Shown here one piece after another: positions 43,151-51,310 of a DNA stretch of 51,310 nt; within the stretch, counting starts at the first letter, position 1, and each line of letters opens with the position of its first letter. A program made the position numbers and the translations under genes. Origin of the DNA: an uncultured Pseudomonadota bacterium (GTDB taxonomy: Bacteria; Pseudomonadota; Alphaproteobacteria; RF32; CAG-239). The stretch spans positions 1 through 51,310 of the forward strand of contig CASEQD010000017.1 in NCBI GenBank assembly GCA_949289935.1. The letters run 5' to 3'. A model generated the notes under the pieces. The model saw only the letters and a program-made list of their open reading frames with translations. It ran no database searches and was not told the DNA's origin.

Positions 43151-44953
43151 TTACAGTTTCGGAAACTTTCCTTTTGCCGTTTCCTCAAGCGTTTTTTTAC
43201 CGTTTGGCAGATTAAGCTGATGACTGTAAATCCAATAATTTGCCATCACTCGTTCCATATAAAGCCGGGTCTGCCGCGCCGGAACCACTTCCATAAACAA
43301 CAACGGATCATCATTAAAACGCATATCTTTCAGCCATTTAACCAGATTTCCCGGCCCGGCATTATAAGCCGCCAGCAGATAGAGCAAATTTCCGTCAATA
43401 AAAGGCTTTTCCGCAAGATATTCCAAATATTTCTGCCCGACCTCAAGATTATACCCCACATCAAAAAGACGGCTGCGGTTTTTCTTAATCCGCAAATCTT
43501 TGGTAACATGATAAGCCGTATTCGGCATCAGCTGCATCAGCCCGCAGGCGCCGGCAGAACTTCGCGCCAAAGGATTAAACTTTGACTCCTGCCGGCTGAC
43601 GGCCAGCACCAGTGCAATATCGGAAACCCCTTCTTCCTGAATAAACGCCGGAACCGGATAAATCAGACTATCATAAAATACACCTTTTTCATGGTCATGA
43701 AGCCCTCGCGCCAAATGAATAACCACGCTGTGCTGTCCGTAATAATTCAACAAAAACAAAACCGCTTCTTTTTGTTTTTCCGTCATGTTTTCATAACCGT
43801 ACGCCAGCTCCTGCCCGGCCAAATCACTCCGTCCGGCATGAAAAAGAACCACGGCCCGGCGCACCGATGAAGAAGCCAGCAAATCTCCGGCATAAGCCTC
43901 AGTCGTAAAATCATTCCAATAAGTTGCACCCGACCAGTTATAATCAAACTTCCACCCCAGCTGATAAGCTGCCAGAATACCATAAAAAGTCCGGGGATAG
44001 GACGCCGCTTTTTCCAACTGCTGCCGGGCTTTCTCTTTCTGTCCCAGCCGTTTATAACTGCGATAAGCCCAATATGCGCCCGCCGTCTGCAACCATTCAT
44101 CCTGCCCCTTTAAAGCTCCGAGTCGTGCAAAATAAGAAGCCGCATTGCCAAATTTTTTCATCCGCCACGAAGCCAGCCCGGCAATCCAAAATGCCGTCTG
44201 ATTTTTACTCCGACGCATCGGTTTCAGGCACCATTGCAACGCCAGCCTATCCTGATTATCCAAAAAATATTCCTGAGCCAGGGCAGCGCTCATCTCATCC
44301 CAGTATTTATCGGGAACCGCCATCCGAAAAGCTTTATTCTCAAGCACAAGGCGGGCTTTCAATGTTTTTCCCTGCCTGAGGTATTTATAAAACCAGCCCA
44401 CATTCCGGGTAACCAGTTTTTTCCGCCCGGGGCTCAGATTTTCATAAGCCGCCATATCTCCGGCGTATAATTTCCGGTTATAACTGTCCAAACGCAAAAG
44501 CTTCGGATCAGGCAAGTCTTCCGCCGGAATTTTCTGTTTGGCAGCCTTGCGCCGCGCCAGTTTATAAATACGCTGAGACTGAGGATAGTCGGCATAGTCA
44601 TTCAGCCAGTTTTTCAATTCGTTAAAAGAAGAATCATACCCTTTGGATAAATATTTTTCAGCCAACACATGCCCTTTCAGCAAATCACCATCCAGATCTT
44701 CCAAAAGCGCATCAACCTCGTCAAAATCTTCTTGGCCAAGAGCTTCAAATATTTCTTCGTAAACATCAACATCGTCGTCAGAAACATACCCGCTGTCAAG
44801 CATTTGCTCAAAAACGTCCGTATCAATTTTTTCCTGAAGTTCCTCCGGAGAAACCTGCTCTGCAGACGCTTTCGCCGCGGCCGTTTCCCCCAAAAAACAA
44901 CTTCCGGCCAGCAACAGACAAACCAGAAAAAAATGCCGGTACGATTGTTTCAT
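43151..44953 (-). CDS. Soluble lytic murein transglycosylase, Slt70-like
   Basis: 600 residues, periplasmic. The signal peptide is at 1-28. The middle (about 60-420) is a helical superhelix as in Slt70. The catalytic domain holds E456 in AVSRQESKFNPLARSS, then GACGLMQLMPNTA and LLAAYNAGPGNL, the lysozyme-like goose-type motifs. It cleaves peptidoglycan to 1,6-anhydro-muropeptides. It lies 24 nt downstream of an exported orphan protein on the same strand and may be cotranscribed. The symbol slt is likely but paralogues exist. Confidence 0.92.
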   Translation of the reverse strand: MKQSYRHFFLVCLLLAGSCFLGETAAAKASAEQVSPEELQEKIDTDVFEQMLDSGYVSDDDVDVYEEIFEALGQEDFDEVDALLEDLDGDLLKGHVLAEKYLSKGYDSSFNELKNWLNDYADYPQSQRIYKLARRKAAKQKIPAEDLPDPKLLRLDSYNRKLYAGDMAAYENLSPGRKKLVTRNVGWFYKYLRQGKTLKARLVLENKAFRMAVPDKYWDEMSAALAQEYFLDNQDRLALQWCLKPMRRSKNQTAFWIAGLASWRMKKFGNAASYFARLGALKGQDEWLQTAGAYWAYRSYKRLGQKEKARQQLEKAASYPRTFYGILAAYQLGWKFDYNWSGATYWNDFTTEAYAGDLLASSSVRRAVVLFHAGRSDLAGQELAYGYENMTEKQKEAVLFLLNYYGQHSVVIHLARGLHDHEKGVFYDSLIYPVPAFIQEEGVSDIALVLAVSRQESKFNPLARSSAGACGLMQLMPNTAYHVTKDLRIKKNRSRLFDVGYNLEVGQKYLEYLAEKPFIDGNLLYLLAAYNAGPGNLVKWLKDMRFNDDPLLFMEVVPARQTRLYMERVMANYWIYSHQLNLPNGKKTLEETAKGKFPKL

Positions 44954-44977
44954 TTCAACTCCGCCTTTATAAAAAAA

Positions 44978-45715
44978 TCACATTCCTTTGCGCAGCCACT
45001 TGATTTTTCCGGCGCATTCCGCTGAAGACATCCCCGCCACCCGACAACGGTTAACAATAACATTCGGAATTTTATCCAGAGAATAACACCCGTCCCCATA
45101 CAGAGTATAATCAAAATACGTTTCCCTGTTTGGCGGCACATTGGCAAAATTCAAAGACGTTTCAAGATTCGGCCATTTCAATTTCACGCTGAGCATATTC
45201 ATTTTGCTGTCAAGCGTTGTCAAAACCACAAAACGCACATCGCAGCTGACTGTATTGGAAAGCCCCCGCCGAATTCTGAAACCATCATAAAACAAAAAGA
45301 TAGAAGACGTATCCGCCAATGCCAGATTTCCGTTGCGGCTGCGAACGACCTGCCCCATAAAAGCCCTTCCCCGCTGAGATCCGTCCTTGGTAGGCGAAGA
45401 TGCCTGCCGGGTAATGTTTTCAGGCATTTTTTCGGTCGTTTCCTGACGGGACGGCATTTTCTCTCCTGTCAGATAATTGCGGCGCAAATTAGGATTGGAA
45501 GAAGCATTTGTCCCGGAAGTCGTCCGCCGGGAAGCCGTCGACGGAACGGCCTGACGACGGAAAGATGAAATCCCTGTATTTTGTTTTCCGGAAACAGCAT
45601 TGCGGGAGACTGGCGCTTCATCGTCAAAAAACTGAGCAAAACAAACCCCCGACGCCATACTTGCCGCCAACAGCGCCACCAAAAATACTCTTCCCCAAAA
45701 AGCTTTTTTTTCCAC
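44978..45715 (-). CDS. Exported protein of unknown function
   Basis: About 245 residues from GTG 45715, preceded by AGGTGCAAG. An ATG at 45775 would put a strong terminator inside the coding region and bury the signal peptide, so I prefer the GTG. The signal peptide ends near GVCFAQ. A Ser/Thr/Arg-rich stretch (about 20-110) looks disordered. The C-terminal half (from GRAFMGQVVRSRNGN) is a compact domain with four cysteines (SCDVRF, GDGCYS, NRCRVA, SAECAG). It is followed by the transglycosylase gene after 24 nt. Function not recognised. Confidence 0.65.
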   Translation of the reverse strand: MEKKAFWGRVFLVALLAASMASGVCFAQFFDDEAPVSRNAVSGKQNTGISSFRRQAVPSTASRRTTSGTNASSNPNLRRNYLTGEKMPSRQETTEKMPENITRQASSPTKDGSQRGRAFMGQVVRSRNGNLALADTSSIFLFYDGFRIRRGLSNTVSCDVRFVVLTTLDSKMNMLSVKLKWPNLETSLNFANVPPNRETYFDYTLYGDGCYSLDKIPNVIVNRCRVAGMSSAECAGKIKWLRKGM

Positions 45716-45746
45716 CTTGCACCTCAGCTTTTTCACATTTCCGCAA

Positions 45747-45788
45747 AACAAAAATTCCGGCAAAAGTTTTTTCAAACTTCTGCCGGAA
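45747..45788 (-). terminator. Terminator between the two exported-protein genes
   Basis: 15-bp stem with one mismatch (45755-45769 with 45774-45788), followed on the minus strand by TTTTTG. It ends the 45803-46675 gene and lies upstream of the GTG start at 45715. Confidence 0.8.
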
Positions 45789-45802
45789 CAACCGTAAAAA
45801 CA

Positions 45803-46675
45803 CTAAGCTTTCTTATCTGTCGTTGCAGAAGGCTGAGCCGGACTATTCTCCTGGGCTGTTTTTTCCGCTTTGGGAAACAACTGTTGCAGTTTATCGGACA
45901 ACACCTTGTCATTTTGTCCGCCGGCAGCCTTAACACCGTCCAGGGAAACATCACCTTTTATGCCGTCCAAAACTGTCGGAACTTTCGAAAGCTCGGTAAC
46001 CACGGCATCATATTGACTGTTAATGGCATTTCGCTCCTGAGCACGCTTAGCTTCACCCTGAATTTTTTCATCATCATAGGAAATCGGCTTAAATTCTCTG
46101 TAATACTCGGGATTTTCCGGAGAAACATACTGAAACAACCCTTCACATTCCGTTGCTGAAGCTCTGGCAGAAGTTCTCCTGTTTGTAGCGCCGGTCTTGT
46201 CTGCATTAATCCTGCAGGACTTGACTTCGGCCTGAACCGGCCCCATCAGCAAAAAGCAACGATCGGTCTGAATTCTGGCGCGAACAGACACCTGTTTCTG
46301 CGGAGGCAACGCAGGAATGGAAAGCTGGGAACTGATTTGCACCGGAGAACTTGCCTCCGTCCGGGAAATGACCTGACGCAGATTCGTTCCGCTGTCGGCT
46401 TTATTTTGCACTTTGGCATCCGATATAACGGAATTAATCGTATCATCCGTCCATGTCAGCATGAGAGAGGCCGAAGCGATATCTTTGCTTGAACGATTAT
46501 AAACAGTCACATTATAATCGCAGGCGTTGATCAGATTATTTTCACCTTTAACCGGCTGAACATCATGAATTTTAAACAATACGGCCTCGCTGCTCTGCGC
46601 TTGTGCACCAACGGCGGAAAAGCACCCTGCGGCCAACAACCCCAAAGCGGAAAGAAAAACTCTGTTACTTGTCAT
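45803..46675 (-). CDS. Exported protein of unknown function
   Basis: 290 residues. The signal peptide is at 1-26 (ALGLLAAGCFSAVGAQAQ). Residues about 30-150 look like a beta-sandwich (AVLFKIHDVQPVKG, CDYNVTVYNRSSKDIASASL, QKQVSVRARIQTDRCFL), reminiscent of an adhesin- or chaperone-like fold. A charged helical segment follows (IQGEAKRAQERNAINSQYDAV), and the tail is Pro/Ala/Ser-rich. Both the fold guess and any function are weak. It ends at its own terminator and lies upstream of the second exported gene and the transglycosylase. Confidence 0.65.
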   Translation of the reverse strand: MTSNRVFLSALGLLAAGCFSAVGAQAQSSEAVLFKIHDVQPVKGENNLINACDYNVTVYNRSSKDIASASLMLTWTDDTINSVISDAKVQNKADSGTNLRQVISRTEASSPVQISSQLSIPALPPQKQVSVRARIQTDRCFLLMGPVQAEVKSCRINADKTGATNRRTSARASATECEGLFQYVSPENPEYYREFKPISYDDEKIQGEAKRAQERNAINSQYDAVVTELSKVPTVLDGIKGDVSLDGVKAAGGQNDKVLSDKLQQLFPKAEKTAQENSPAQPSATTDKKA

Positions 46676-46773
46676 CTTATGTTTCCTTAAAGTTTTGACT
46701 TCTGATTAATAATATATACATTAAGTTAAAAATACCAACAAATTATGAAAAAATTAATAACATGTTGGATAAG

Positions 46774-47616
46774 TTACGAAATTTTTTTTCTAAGCCTCAA
46801 AAAATCAGACCAGATTTTAGCCTTCTGAGCCGCATTCCGGAGCAGATACGCCGGATGAAAAGTCGCTATTGCCGGAATTTTTCTTCCGTCTCCTGTCTGA
46901 TATTCAAGCCATTTTCCGCGCATCCGCGAAATTGGTTCTTCATTTTCAAGCAAAGCATTAGCGGCGCTTCCGCCCAATAAGATAACGGCTTCAGGAGAAG
47001 CCAGCTCAATCTGCCGGCGCAAAAAAGGAAGACACACGGCAACTTCCGCCGTAGTCGGCGTACGGTTTCCCGGCGGCCGCCAGGGAAGCACATTGGTAAT
47101 ATAACAGTCTTTTTCCCTGTCAAAACCGGCGGCTTTCAAAATCAAATCCAGCAAATGTCCGCTGCGCCCGACAAACGGGATTCCGGCACGGTCTTCATCC
47201 GCCCCCGGGGCTTCCCCGACAAGCACCAGTTTCGGATGAGGCGAGCCATAACCAAAAACAGTTCTCGTGGCGGTAAGCTTCAGAGCGCAGCCCTCAAACC
47301 CCTCGACAAGCGCCTTCAGCTCATCAAGGCTCTGAGCCTGCTGACAAAGCTCACGGGCATTTTTGCATGCATTTATCGTCGCCTGAGCCAATTCTGTTGT
47401 CGCCGGACGCCGGCCCTCCTCCGATTCCTGTAACGGCTGAACGGACAAACCGACGGGACGGACAACCTCCGCCGGCTTCTGCATAACCTGCACAACCGGC
47501 TGCCCCGCTTCGGAAATTTCTTTTCCAAACGGCAACTCACCGAGAGTTTCATCCACTCCGGCCAAAACATACCAGGCCAATATATCTCCGGCACTCAGAT
47601 TTTCTTCATTCATCAT
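46774..47616 (-). CDS. Uracil-DNA glycosylase, family 4/5 type
   Basis: 280 residues from the MMNEEN start (13 more codons are open upstream to 47655). It removes uracil from DNA for base-excision repair. Motif 1 is GEAPGADEDRAGIPFVGRSG, followed by YITNVLPWRPPGNRTPT and the C-terminal catalytic ATFHPAYLLRN. These are the usual alphaproteobacterial forms. The variable N-terminal region (1-75) is Gln/Glu-rich. It is divergent from the TPR lipoprotein gene. No Shine-Dalgarno sequence is obvious, so the start is uncertain. Confidence 0.88.
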   Translation of the reverse strand: MMNEENLSAGDILAWYVLAGVDETLGELPFGKEISEAGQPVVQVMQKPAEVVRPVGLSVQPLQESEEGRRPATTELAQATINACKNARELCQQAQSLDELKALVEGFEGCALKLTATRTVFGYGSPHPKLVLVGEAPGADEDRAGIPFVGRSGHLLDLILKAAGFDREKDCYITNVLPWRPPGNRTPTTAEVAVCLPFLRRQIELASPEAVILLGGSAANALLENEEPISRMRGKWLEYQTGDGRKIPAIATFHPAYLLRNAAQKAKIWSDFLRLRKKIS

Positions 47617-47768
47617 AACAAACAGGCTAAACCAAAAAGATTTTTTTTCAAGCACAATTTGATTATAATAAAATATTTACATATATATAGTAAAAAACAT
47701 AAATTATCATTGTATGATAAAAAAACTTCGCTACAATGCTGGAATAAGAAATTTTATGGTAAGAAATA

Positions 47769-49586
47769 ATGTCAAAACTTCGCGGCATATTCATAACGCT
47801 TTTGAGCTTAAGTCTGTTTAATTCCTGTGCCAATCATGGCCTGGAAAAGATAAAAGCAGGCTCAAAACCCGCACAAAAAGAGGCTGCATCGGTTAATGAG
47901 GCTCCCCGAAGCGGAAAAATAAATTACGGAGCCTATCTGGCCGGACGCGTTGCCCATCTCCGCCAAAATTTTTCTATGGCTGCGGACTATTACGGCATAG
48001 CCGTTTCCTCTGACCCGCAAAATAAGGATCTGCTGAGCAAAATTTATGTCATTCTTGCATCCCGGGGGCGCATCGACGAAGCCGCAAAATATGCTGAAAT
48101 GTCCCTCCGGCAGGGTGATAAAAATAACTTTACTTATATAATCATTGCCGTCAATGCCTTAAAAGAAAAGCGTTGGCAAGACGGCCTCAACAACATGAAG
48201 CATCTGCAGGGAGGGATTTACGAAGGGTTCATAAACCCGTTGATTAATGCTTGGGCTTATGTGGGAATGAACCAGCCTGACAAAGCGCTCCAAACTCTCA
48301 AACCCCTGAAAAAAGAAGCGGCTTTCCGCGCGCTGTACCATTTTCATGCCGGGATGATAAACGACTACTTTGACCGCAGAGAAGAAGCAAAACGCAACTA
48401 CGAAGTTATTGTCAACGAAGAAAGTGCCGAAATGTCTTTCCGCTCTTTGCAGGTTATTACCAATTTTTATATCCGCAACGGGGAAAAAGACAAAGCAGTG
48501 GCTCTTTCGCAAAAATACAACGATGACAGACTTTTGGTTGACATGCTCAACAAGTTGGCTCAATCCAATATCAAAGCCGATCCAGAAAAGACCTCAAAAA
48601 TAATCAACAGCCCCGACGACGGACTGGCCGAAGCCCTGTTTAACATTTCGGCAACCATGCGTCAGGGAAATGCAGGTATCGATATTGCCCACATTTTCAT
48701 AAGTCTGTCCATCTACGCCAATCCCAAATATGATCTGGCCAAACTAATGCTGGCTGACATTCTTGAAAGTCGGGGAATGTATCGGGAAGCCAATGCCGTC
48801 TATGATGAAATTCCCCAGACATCTCTGGCTTATAACGCTCTTCAAATGAAAAAAGCCGCAAATTATGTCATGCTTCACGATTACGAAGCTGCGGAAATCC
48901 TTCTCAAAACCTTATCTGAAGAGCAACCGCAAAATACGCAGATATTAATGGATTTAGGCGATGTTTTGCGCATTCGGGGCAATTATGACGAAGCCGTTGA
49001 ATATTATAAAAAGGCCTTAAAACATCTTCCCTCAAACAGCGATGTCAATTGGGTTGTTTATTATGCGCTCGGCATGTGTTACGAACAGCTTGACGACATG
49101 GACAAAGCCGAAAAAAATTTATTAAAAGCTCTCGCTTTGGGACAAAACCACTATTATATTCAAAATTACCTCGGATACAGCTGGCTTAAACGCGGCAAAA
49201 ACATTGATGAAGCCTTTGCCCTGATTGTTGATGCTTACAATCAGGCGCCTAACGACGGCCATATTACCGACAGCCTCGGTTGGGCATTTTACAAACTCGG
49301 CCGTTATGAAGATGCCGTAACCTATCTGGAAAAAGCAACCGAAATAGAACCGGCAAACGCTCTGATTAACAACCATTTGGGCGATGCTTACTGGCAGGCC
49401 GGACGCAAAAACGAAGCCATATTTCAATGGCGTCATACACTGAAAATGGAAGACGATTCCGGAGAAGTCGACATGAAACAGATTCGTAAAAAAATAACCG
49501 GCGGCATGCCCGAAGAACAACCGCTTTCTTATAACGAAACCTTATTTTACGAAAAGCTGTCCACGCTTTCTCCTTCAGAAAACTAG
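47769..49586 (+). CDS. TPR-repeat lipoprotein
   Basis: 605 residues. The lipobox SLFNSC gives the acylated C20. The rest is a tetratricopeptide superhelix; clear repeats include AAYLAGRVAHLRQ-type units near 45, VLRIRGNYDEAVEYYKKALKHL, LDDMDKAEKNLLKALALG, AFYKLGRYEDAVTYLEKATEI and DAYWQAGRKNEAIFQW. It should be an envelope scaffold for protein-protein contacts. Similar long TPR lipoproteins are common single genes in alphaproteobacteria. It ends at a strong terminator. Confidence 0.85.
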   Translation: MSKLRGIFITLLSLSLFNSCANHGLEKIKAGSKPAQKEAASVNEAPRSGKINYGAYLAGRVAHLRQNFSMAADYYGIAVSSDPQNKDLLSKIYVILASRGRIDEAAKYAEMSLRQGDKNNFTYIIIAVNALKEKRWQDGLNNMKHLQGGIYEGFINPLINAWAYVGMNQPDKALQTLKPLKKEAAFRALYHFHAGMINDYFDRREEAKRNYEVIVNEESAEMSFRSLQVITNFYIRNGEKDKAVALSQKYNDDRLLVDMLNKLAQSNIKADPEKTSKIINSPDDGLAEALFNISATMRQGNAGIDIAHIFISLSIYANPKYDLAKLMLADILESRGMYREANAVYDEIPQTSLAYNALQMKKAANYVMLHDYEAAEILLKTLSEEQPQNTQILMDLGDVLRIRGNYDEAVEYYKKALKHLPSNSDVNWVVYYALGMCYEQLDDMDKAEKNLLKALALGQNHYYIQNYLGYSWLKRGKNIDEAFALIVDAYNQAPNDGHITDSLGWAFYKLGRYEDAVTYLEKATEIEPANALINNHLGDAYWQAGRKNEAIFQWRHTLKMEDDSGEVDMKQIRKKITGGMPEEQPLSYNETLFYEKLSTLSPSEN

Positions 49587-49601
49587 CAGCCGCATTTTGC
49601 C

Positions 49602-49640
49602 AAACAGCCGGAAATTAAAAAATTCCGGCTGTTTTTTTTC
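49602..49640 (+). terminator. Terminator after TPR lipoprotein gene
   Basis: 12-bp stem AAACAGCCGGAA/TTCCGGCTGTTT followed by more T, 16 nt after the stop. Confidence 0.9.
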
Positions 49641-49695
49641 ACCTTTCCTGCAAATCTGAACCCTGCCGTCAGCATCAAGCAGTTATTCATAAAAA

Positions 49696-50532
49696 TCAAT
49701 CTGTTAAAGAAATTTTCTTCAGGCAATCATTTAAACTTTTCTTCCAATGATTTATTTCCAGACCAAAAGCCTCTTTAATTTTGCCTTTGTTCAAAACAGA
49801 ATAAAAAGGACGCGTTGCCGGAGTCGGATAATCCTTGCTTTCAATCGGCCGCACTTTGCAGGGAAGTTCCGCCGTCTGCATAATTTCCACGGCAAAATCA
49901 TACCAGGAACAAACGCCTTCATTTGAAAAATGATAAATTTCTTTCATTCCGGGTTTAATCTGCGGAATAATTTTTACAATTGCCTCAGCCAGATCCCTGG
50001 CATATGTCGGTGTCCCGGTTTGGTCAAAAACAACATTCAAAACATCTTTTTCCTTTCCGAGTCGCAACATCGTCTTCACAAAATTTCCGCCAAAAGAAGA
50101 ATACAACCATGCCGTACGTATAATCAGCGCCGTATCGGCATTTTCCATAACCAGTTTTTCACCGGCCAGTTTTGTCCTTCCGTAAACCGTTTCCGGCGCA
50201 GGTTTATCCTCTTCGGTATATGGACGGCAGGCACCTCCGTCAAACACATAATCTGTTGAAACATGAATCAGCGGCACACCGGCCTGAGCCAAATTCGCCG
50301 CCCCGAGAGCGTTAATGGCATAAGCCTTTTCTTCATCGCCCTCTGCTTTGTCCACAGCCGTATAAGCCGCACAATTAATAATCAGGTCAATTCCGTTTCC
50401 TGCCGCAAACTCCCTCACCTGACCGGCATTTGTAATATCCAACTCTCCCCGGTCGGTATAAATAGCCCTTTCTCCCAACAACAACCTCAGTTCATTACCG
50501 AGCTGACCGTTGGCGCCTGTAACTAAAAACAT
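49696..50532 (-). CDS. rfbD: dTDP-4-dehydrorhamnose reductase
   Basis: 278 residues. It is the last step of dTDP-L-rhamnose synthesis, NAD(P)H-dependent. It is an SDR fold with FLVTGANGQLGNELRLLL at the start, VSTDYVFDGG, and the catalytic YGRTKLAGE (Tyr-x-x-x-Lys). It overlaps the rfbC stop by ten bases, so the two are coupled. rfbA and rfbB are not in the window. Confidence 0.95.
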   Translation of the reverse strand: MFLVTGANGQLGNELRLLLGERAIYTDRGELDITNAGQVREFAAGNGIDLIINCAAYTAVDKAEGDEEKAYAINALGAANLAQAGVPLIHVSTDYVFDGGACRPYTEEDKPAPETVYGRTKLAGEKLVMENADTALIIRTAWLYSSFGGNFVKTMLRLGKEKDVLNVVFDQTGTPTYARDLAEAIVKIIPQIKPGMKEIYHFSNEGVCSWYDFAVEIMQTAELPCKVRPIESKDYPTPATRPFYSVLNKGKIKEAFGLEINHWKKSLNDCLKKISLTD

Positions 50533-51071
50533 ATATCCGCCTCCTTCAACAACGGCAAAGCCTGATCTTTTTCCGAAAGATTCGCATGGTTCAAATCAAT
50601 TTTCCAGTCAATACCCAGTTCCGGATCATCAAACCGCACACCGCCTTCAGCAGCCTTATGATACAAATTGTCACATTTATAAGCAAAAACCGCCGTTTCG
50701 GACAACACCGAAAAGCCATGCCCGAACCCGCGTGGAATCATCAACATTTTTTTATTTTCCGCCGACAGCTCAACCGTAACATGCTGCCCGAAAGTCGGCG
50801 AATTGCGACGCAAATCAACGGCCGCATCCAACACTTTTCCTTCCAGCACCCGTACCAGTTTGGCCTGAGCAAACTCGCCTTTCTGAAAATGCAGACCACG
50901 AACCACGCCATAGCTGGATTTAGATTGATTATCCTGCACAAAATCATAAAACAAGCCGTTTTTTTCAAATTCCGCCTTACTGTAAGATTCAAAAAAATAC
51001 CCTCGTTCATCCTCAAACACTTTTGGTTCAATAACATAAACGCCTTCAAGGACAGTCTTAATAAAATTCAT
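50523..51071 (-). CDS. rfbC: dTDP-4-dehydrorhamnose 3,5-epimerase
   Basis: 182 residues, cupin fold. It converts dTDP-4-keto-6-deoxyglucose to the L-lyxo form. The signature VIEPKVFEDERGYFFESY, the catalytic-His region GVVRGLHFQKGEFAQAKLVRVLEGKVLDAAVDLR and MLIPRGFGHGFSVLSE are present. It is directly upstream of rfbD with a ten-base overlap. With rfbD it indicates L-rhamnose in a surface glycan. Confidence 0.96.
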   Translation of the reverse strand: MNFIKTVLEGVYVIEPKVFEDERGYFFESYSKAEFEKNGLFYDFVQDNQSKSSYGVVRGLHFQKGEFAQAKLVRVLEGKVLDAAVDLRRNSPTFGQHVTVELSAENKKMLMIPRGFGHGFSVLSETAVFAYKCDNLYHKAAEGGVRFDDPELGIDWKIDLNHANLSEKDQALPLLKEADICF

Positions 51072-51200
51072 GTTCTTTCCTCATTGTTAAACTTAAAACA
51101 CAGTATAAAACAACCACGAATAAGAGCAACTGAAAATCCCGGCTTATTCACCCGTCATTTTCTTTGTCAAAAAATTTTCGTACGGGCGGCAAATTACTTA

Positions 51201-51259
51201 TTGCATGTTTACGCAAAATGTGTTACATTAGAGTCGTGATGATAAGTATGGAGGATGTG
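51201..51259 (+). promoter_or_regulatory. Promoter and conserved leader, second copy
   Basis: TTGCAT (51201-51206), 17-bp spacer, TACATT (51224-51229), then GTGATGATAA and GGAGGAT before the ATG at 51260. It matches the leader at 42351-42410 in order and spacing. Confidence 0.65.
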
Positions 51260-51310
51260 ATGAAAAGTATTTCCAGGGTGATACTGCTGTCAACCGTCGG
51301 CTTACTGGCT
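51260..51310 (+). CDS. Start of an exported protein (cut by window edge)
   Basis: Seventeen codons from ATG 51260 read MKSISRVILLSTVGLLA, the first part of a signal peptide, open to the window edge. The leader and ribosome site copy those of the Cys-rich secreted protein at 42411, so this is probably another member of that group. The mature protein is not visible. Confidence 0.55.
   Translation, partial: MKSISRVILLSTVGLLA

Noticed and set aside
45716-45775. ATG start at 45775 for the exported orphan
   Set aside because: It would include most of a strong terminator and place the signal peptide internally; the GTG at 45715 fits better.

Overview
The window looks like a chromosomal piece of an uncultured alphaproteobacterium with moderate to low GC. 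The housekeeping set (GatCAB, RecA, FabI, NrdR-NusB, Fmt-Def, AlaS, and an alphaproteobacterial-type family 4/5 uracil-DNA glycosylase) fits that class. The surface-glycan and Cys-rich secreted genes suggest a host-associated, possibly gut, lineage. The taxonomic call is inference from protein style only.

Layout. 1-2.1 kb is the edge of a prophage on the minus strand (terminase large subunit cut by the window edge, terminase small subunit, three small phage-type genes). It ends at an odd tRNA-Met-like gene, followed by an ISL3-type transposase remnant and tRNA-Ser(GCT). 3-19 kb is mostly core: ZIP transporter, the sppA-gatC-gatA-gatB run, fabI, a YihY/BrkB membrane protein, recA, an exported TrbC/VirB2-like protein, and the murF-nrdR-nusB-def-fmt operon. 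20-37.4 kb is an accessory surface-glycan island. 37.5-39 kb holds a Fic protein, a duplicated 125-bp repeat and TspO. 39-51 kb holds alaS, a hidden small membrane protein, Cys-rich secreted proteins, a lytic transglycosylase with two exported orphans, a uracil-DNA glycosylase, a TPR lipoprotein and rfbD-rfbC.

The most interesting region is 20.2-37.4 kb. Two divergent glycan operons flank one intact serine recombinase (27709-28299). The left operon reads leftward: PEP mutase fused to a nucleotidyltransferase, phosphonopyruvate decarboxylase, Fe-type alcohol dehydrogenase, a GT2-sulfotransferase fusion and a GT8. It should make a hydroxyethylphosphonate-type and possibly sulfated glycan. The right operon reads rightward: two HAD-domain proteins, NeuB-like, sialyltransferase-like, NeuA-like and a PRPP synthetase. 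It should make a nonulosonate-bearing and possibly ribose-bearing glycan. Ahead of each operon lies a 140-170 bp segment bounded by inverted repeats, and all four repeat arms belong to one sequence family. Each segment carries a promoter-like sequence near one arm. The first gene of each operon is a recombinase homologue of almost the same length as the intact enzyme. Both have lost the catalytic serine and the active-site arginines but kept the DNA-binding end. I read this as a two-cassette phase-variation system with one active invertase and two catalytically dead paralogues acting as operon-specific regulators. As sequenced, the right operon appears to be ON and the left one OFF. All of this comes from sequence reading and is untested.
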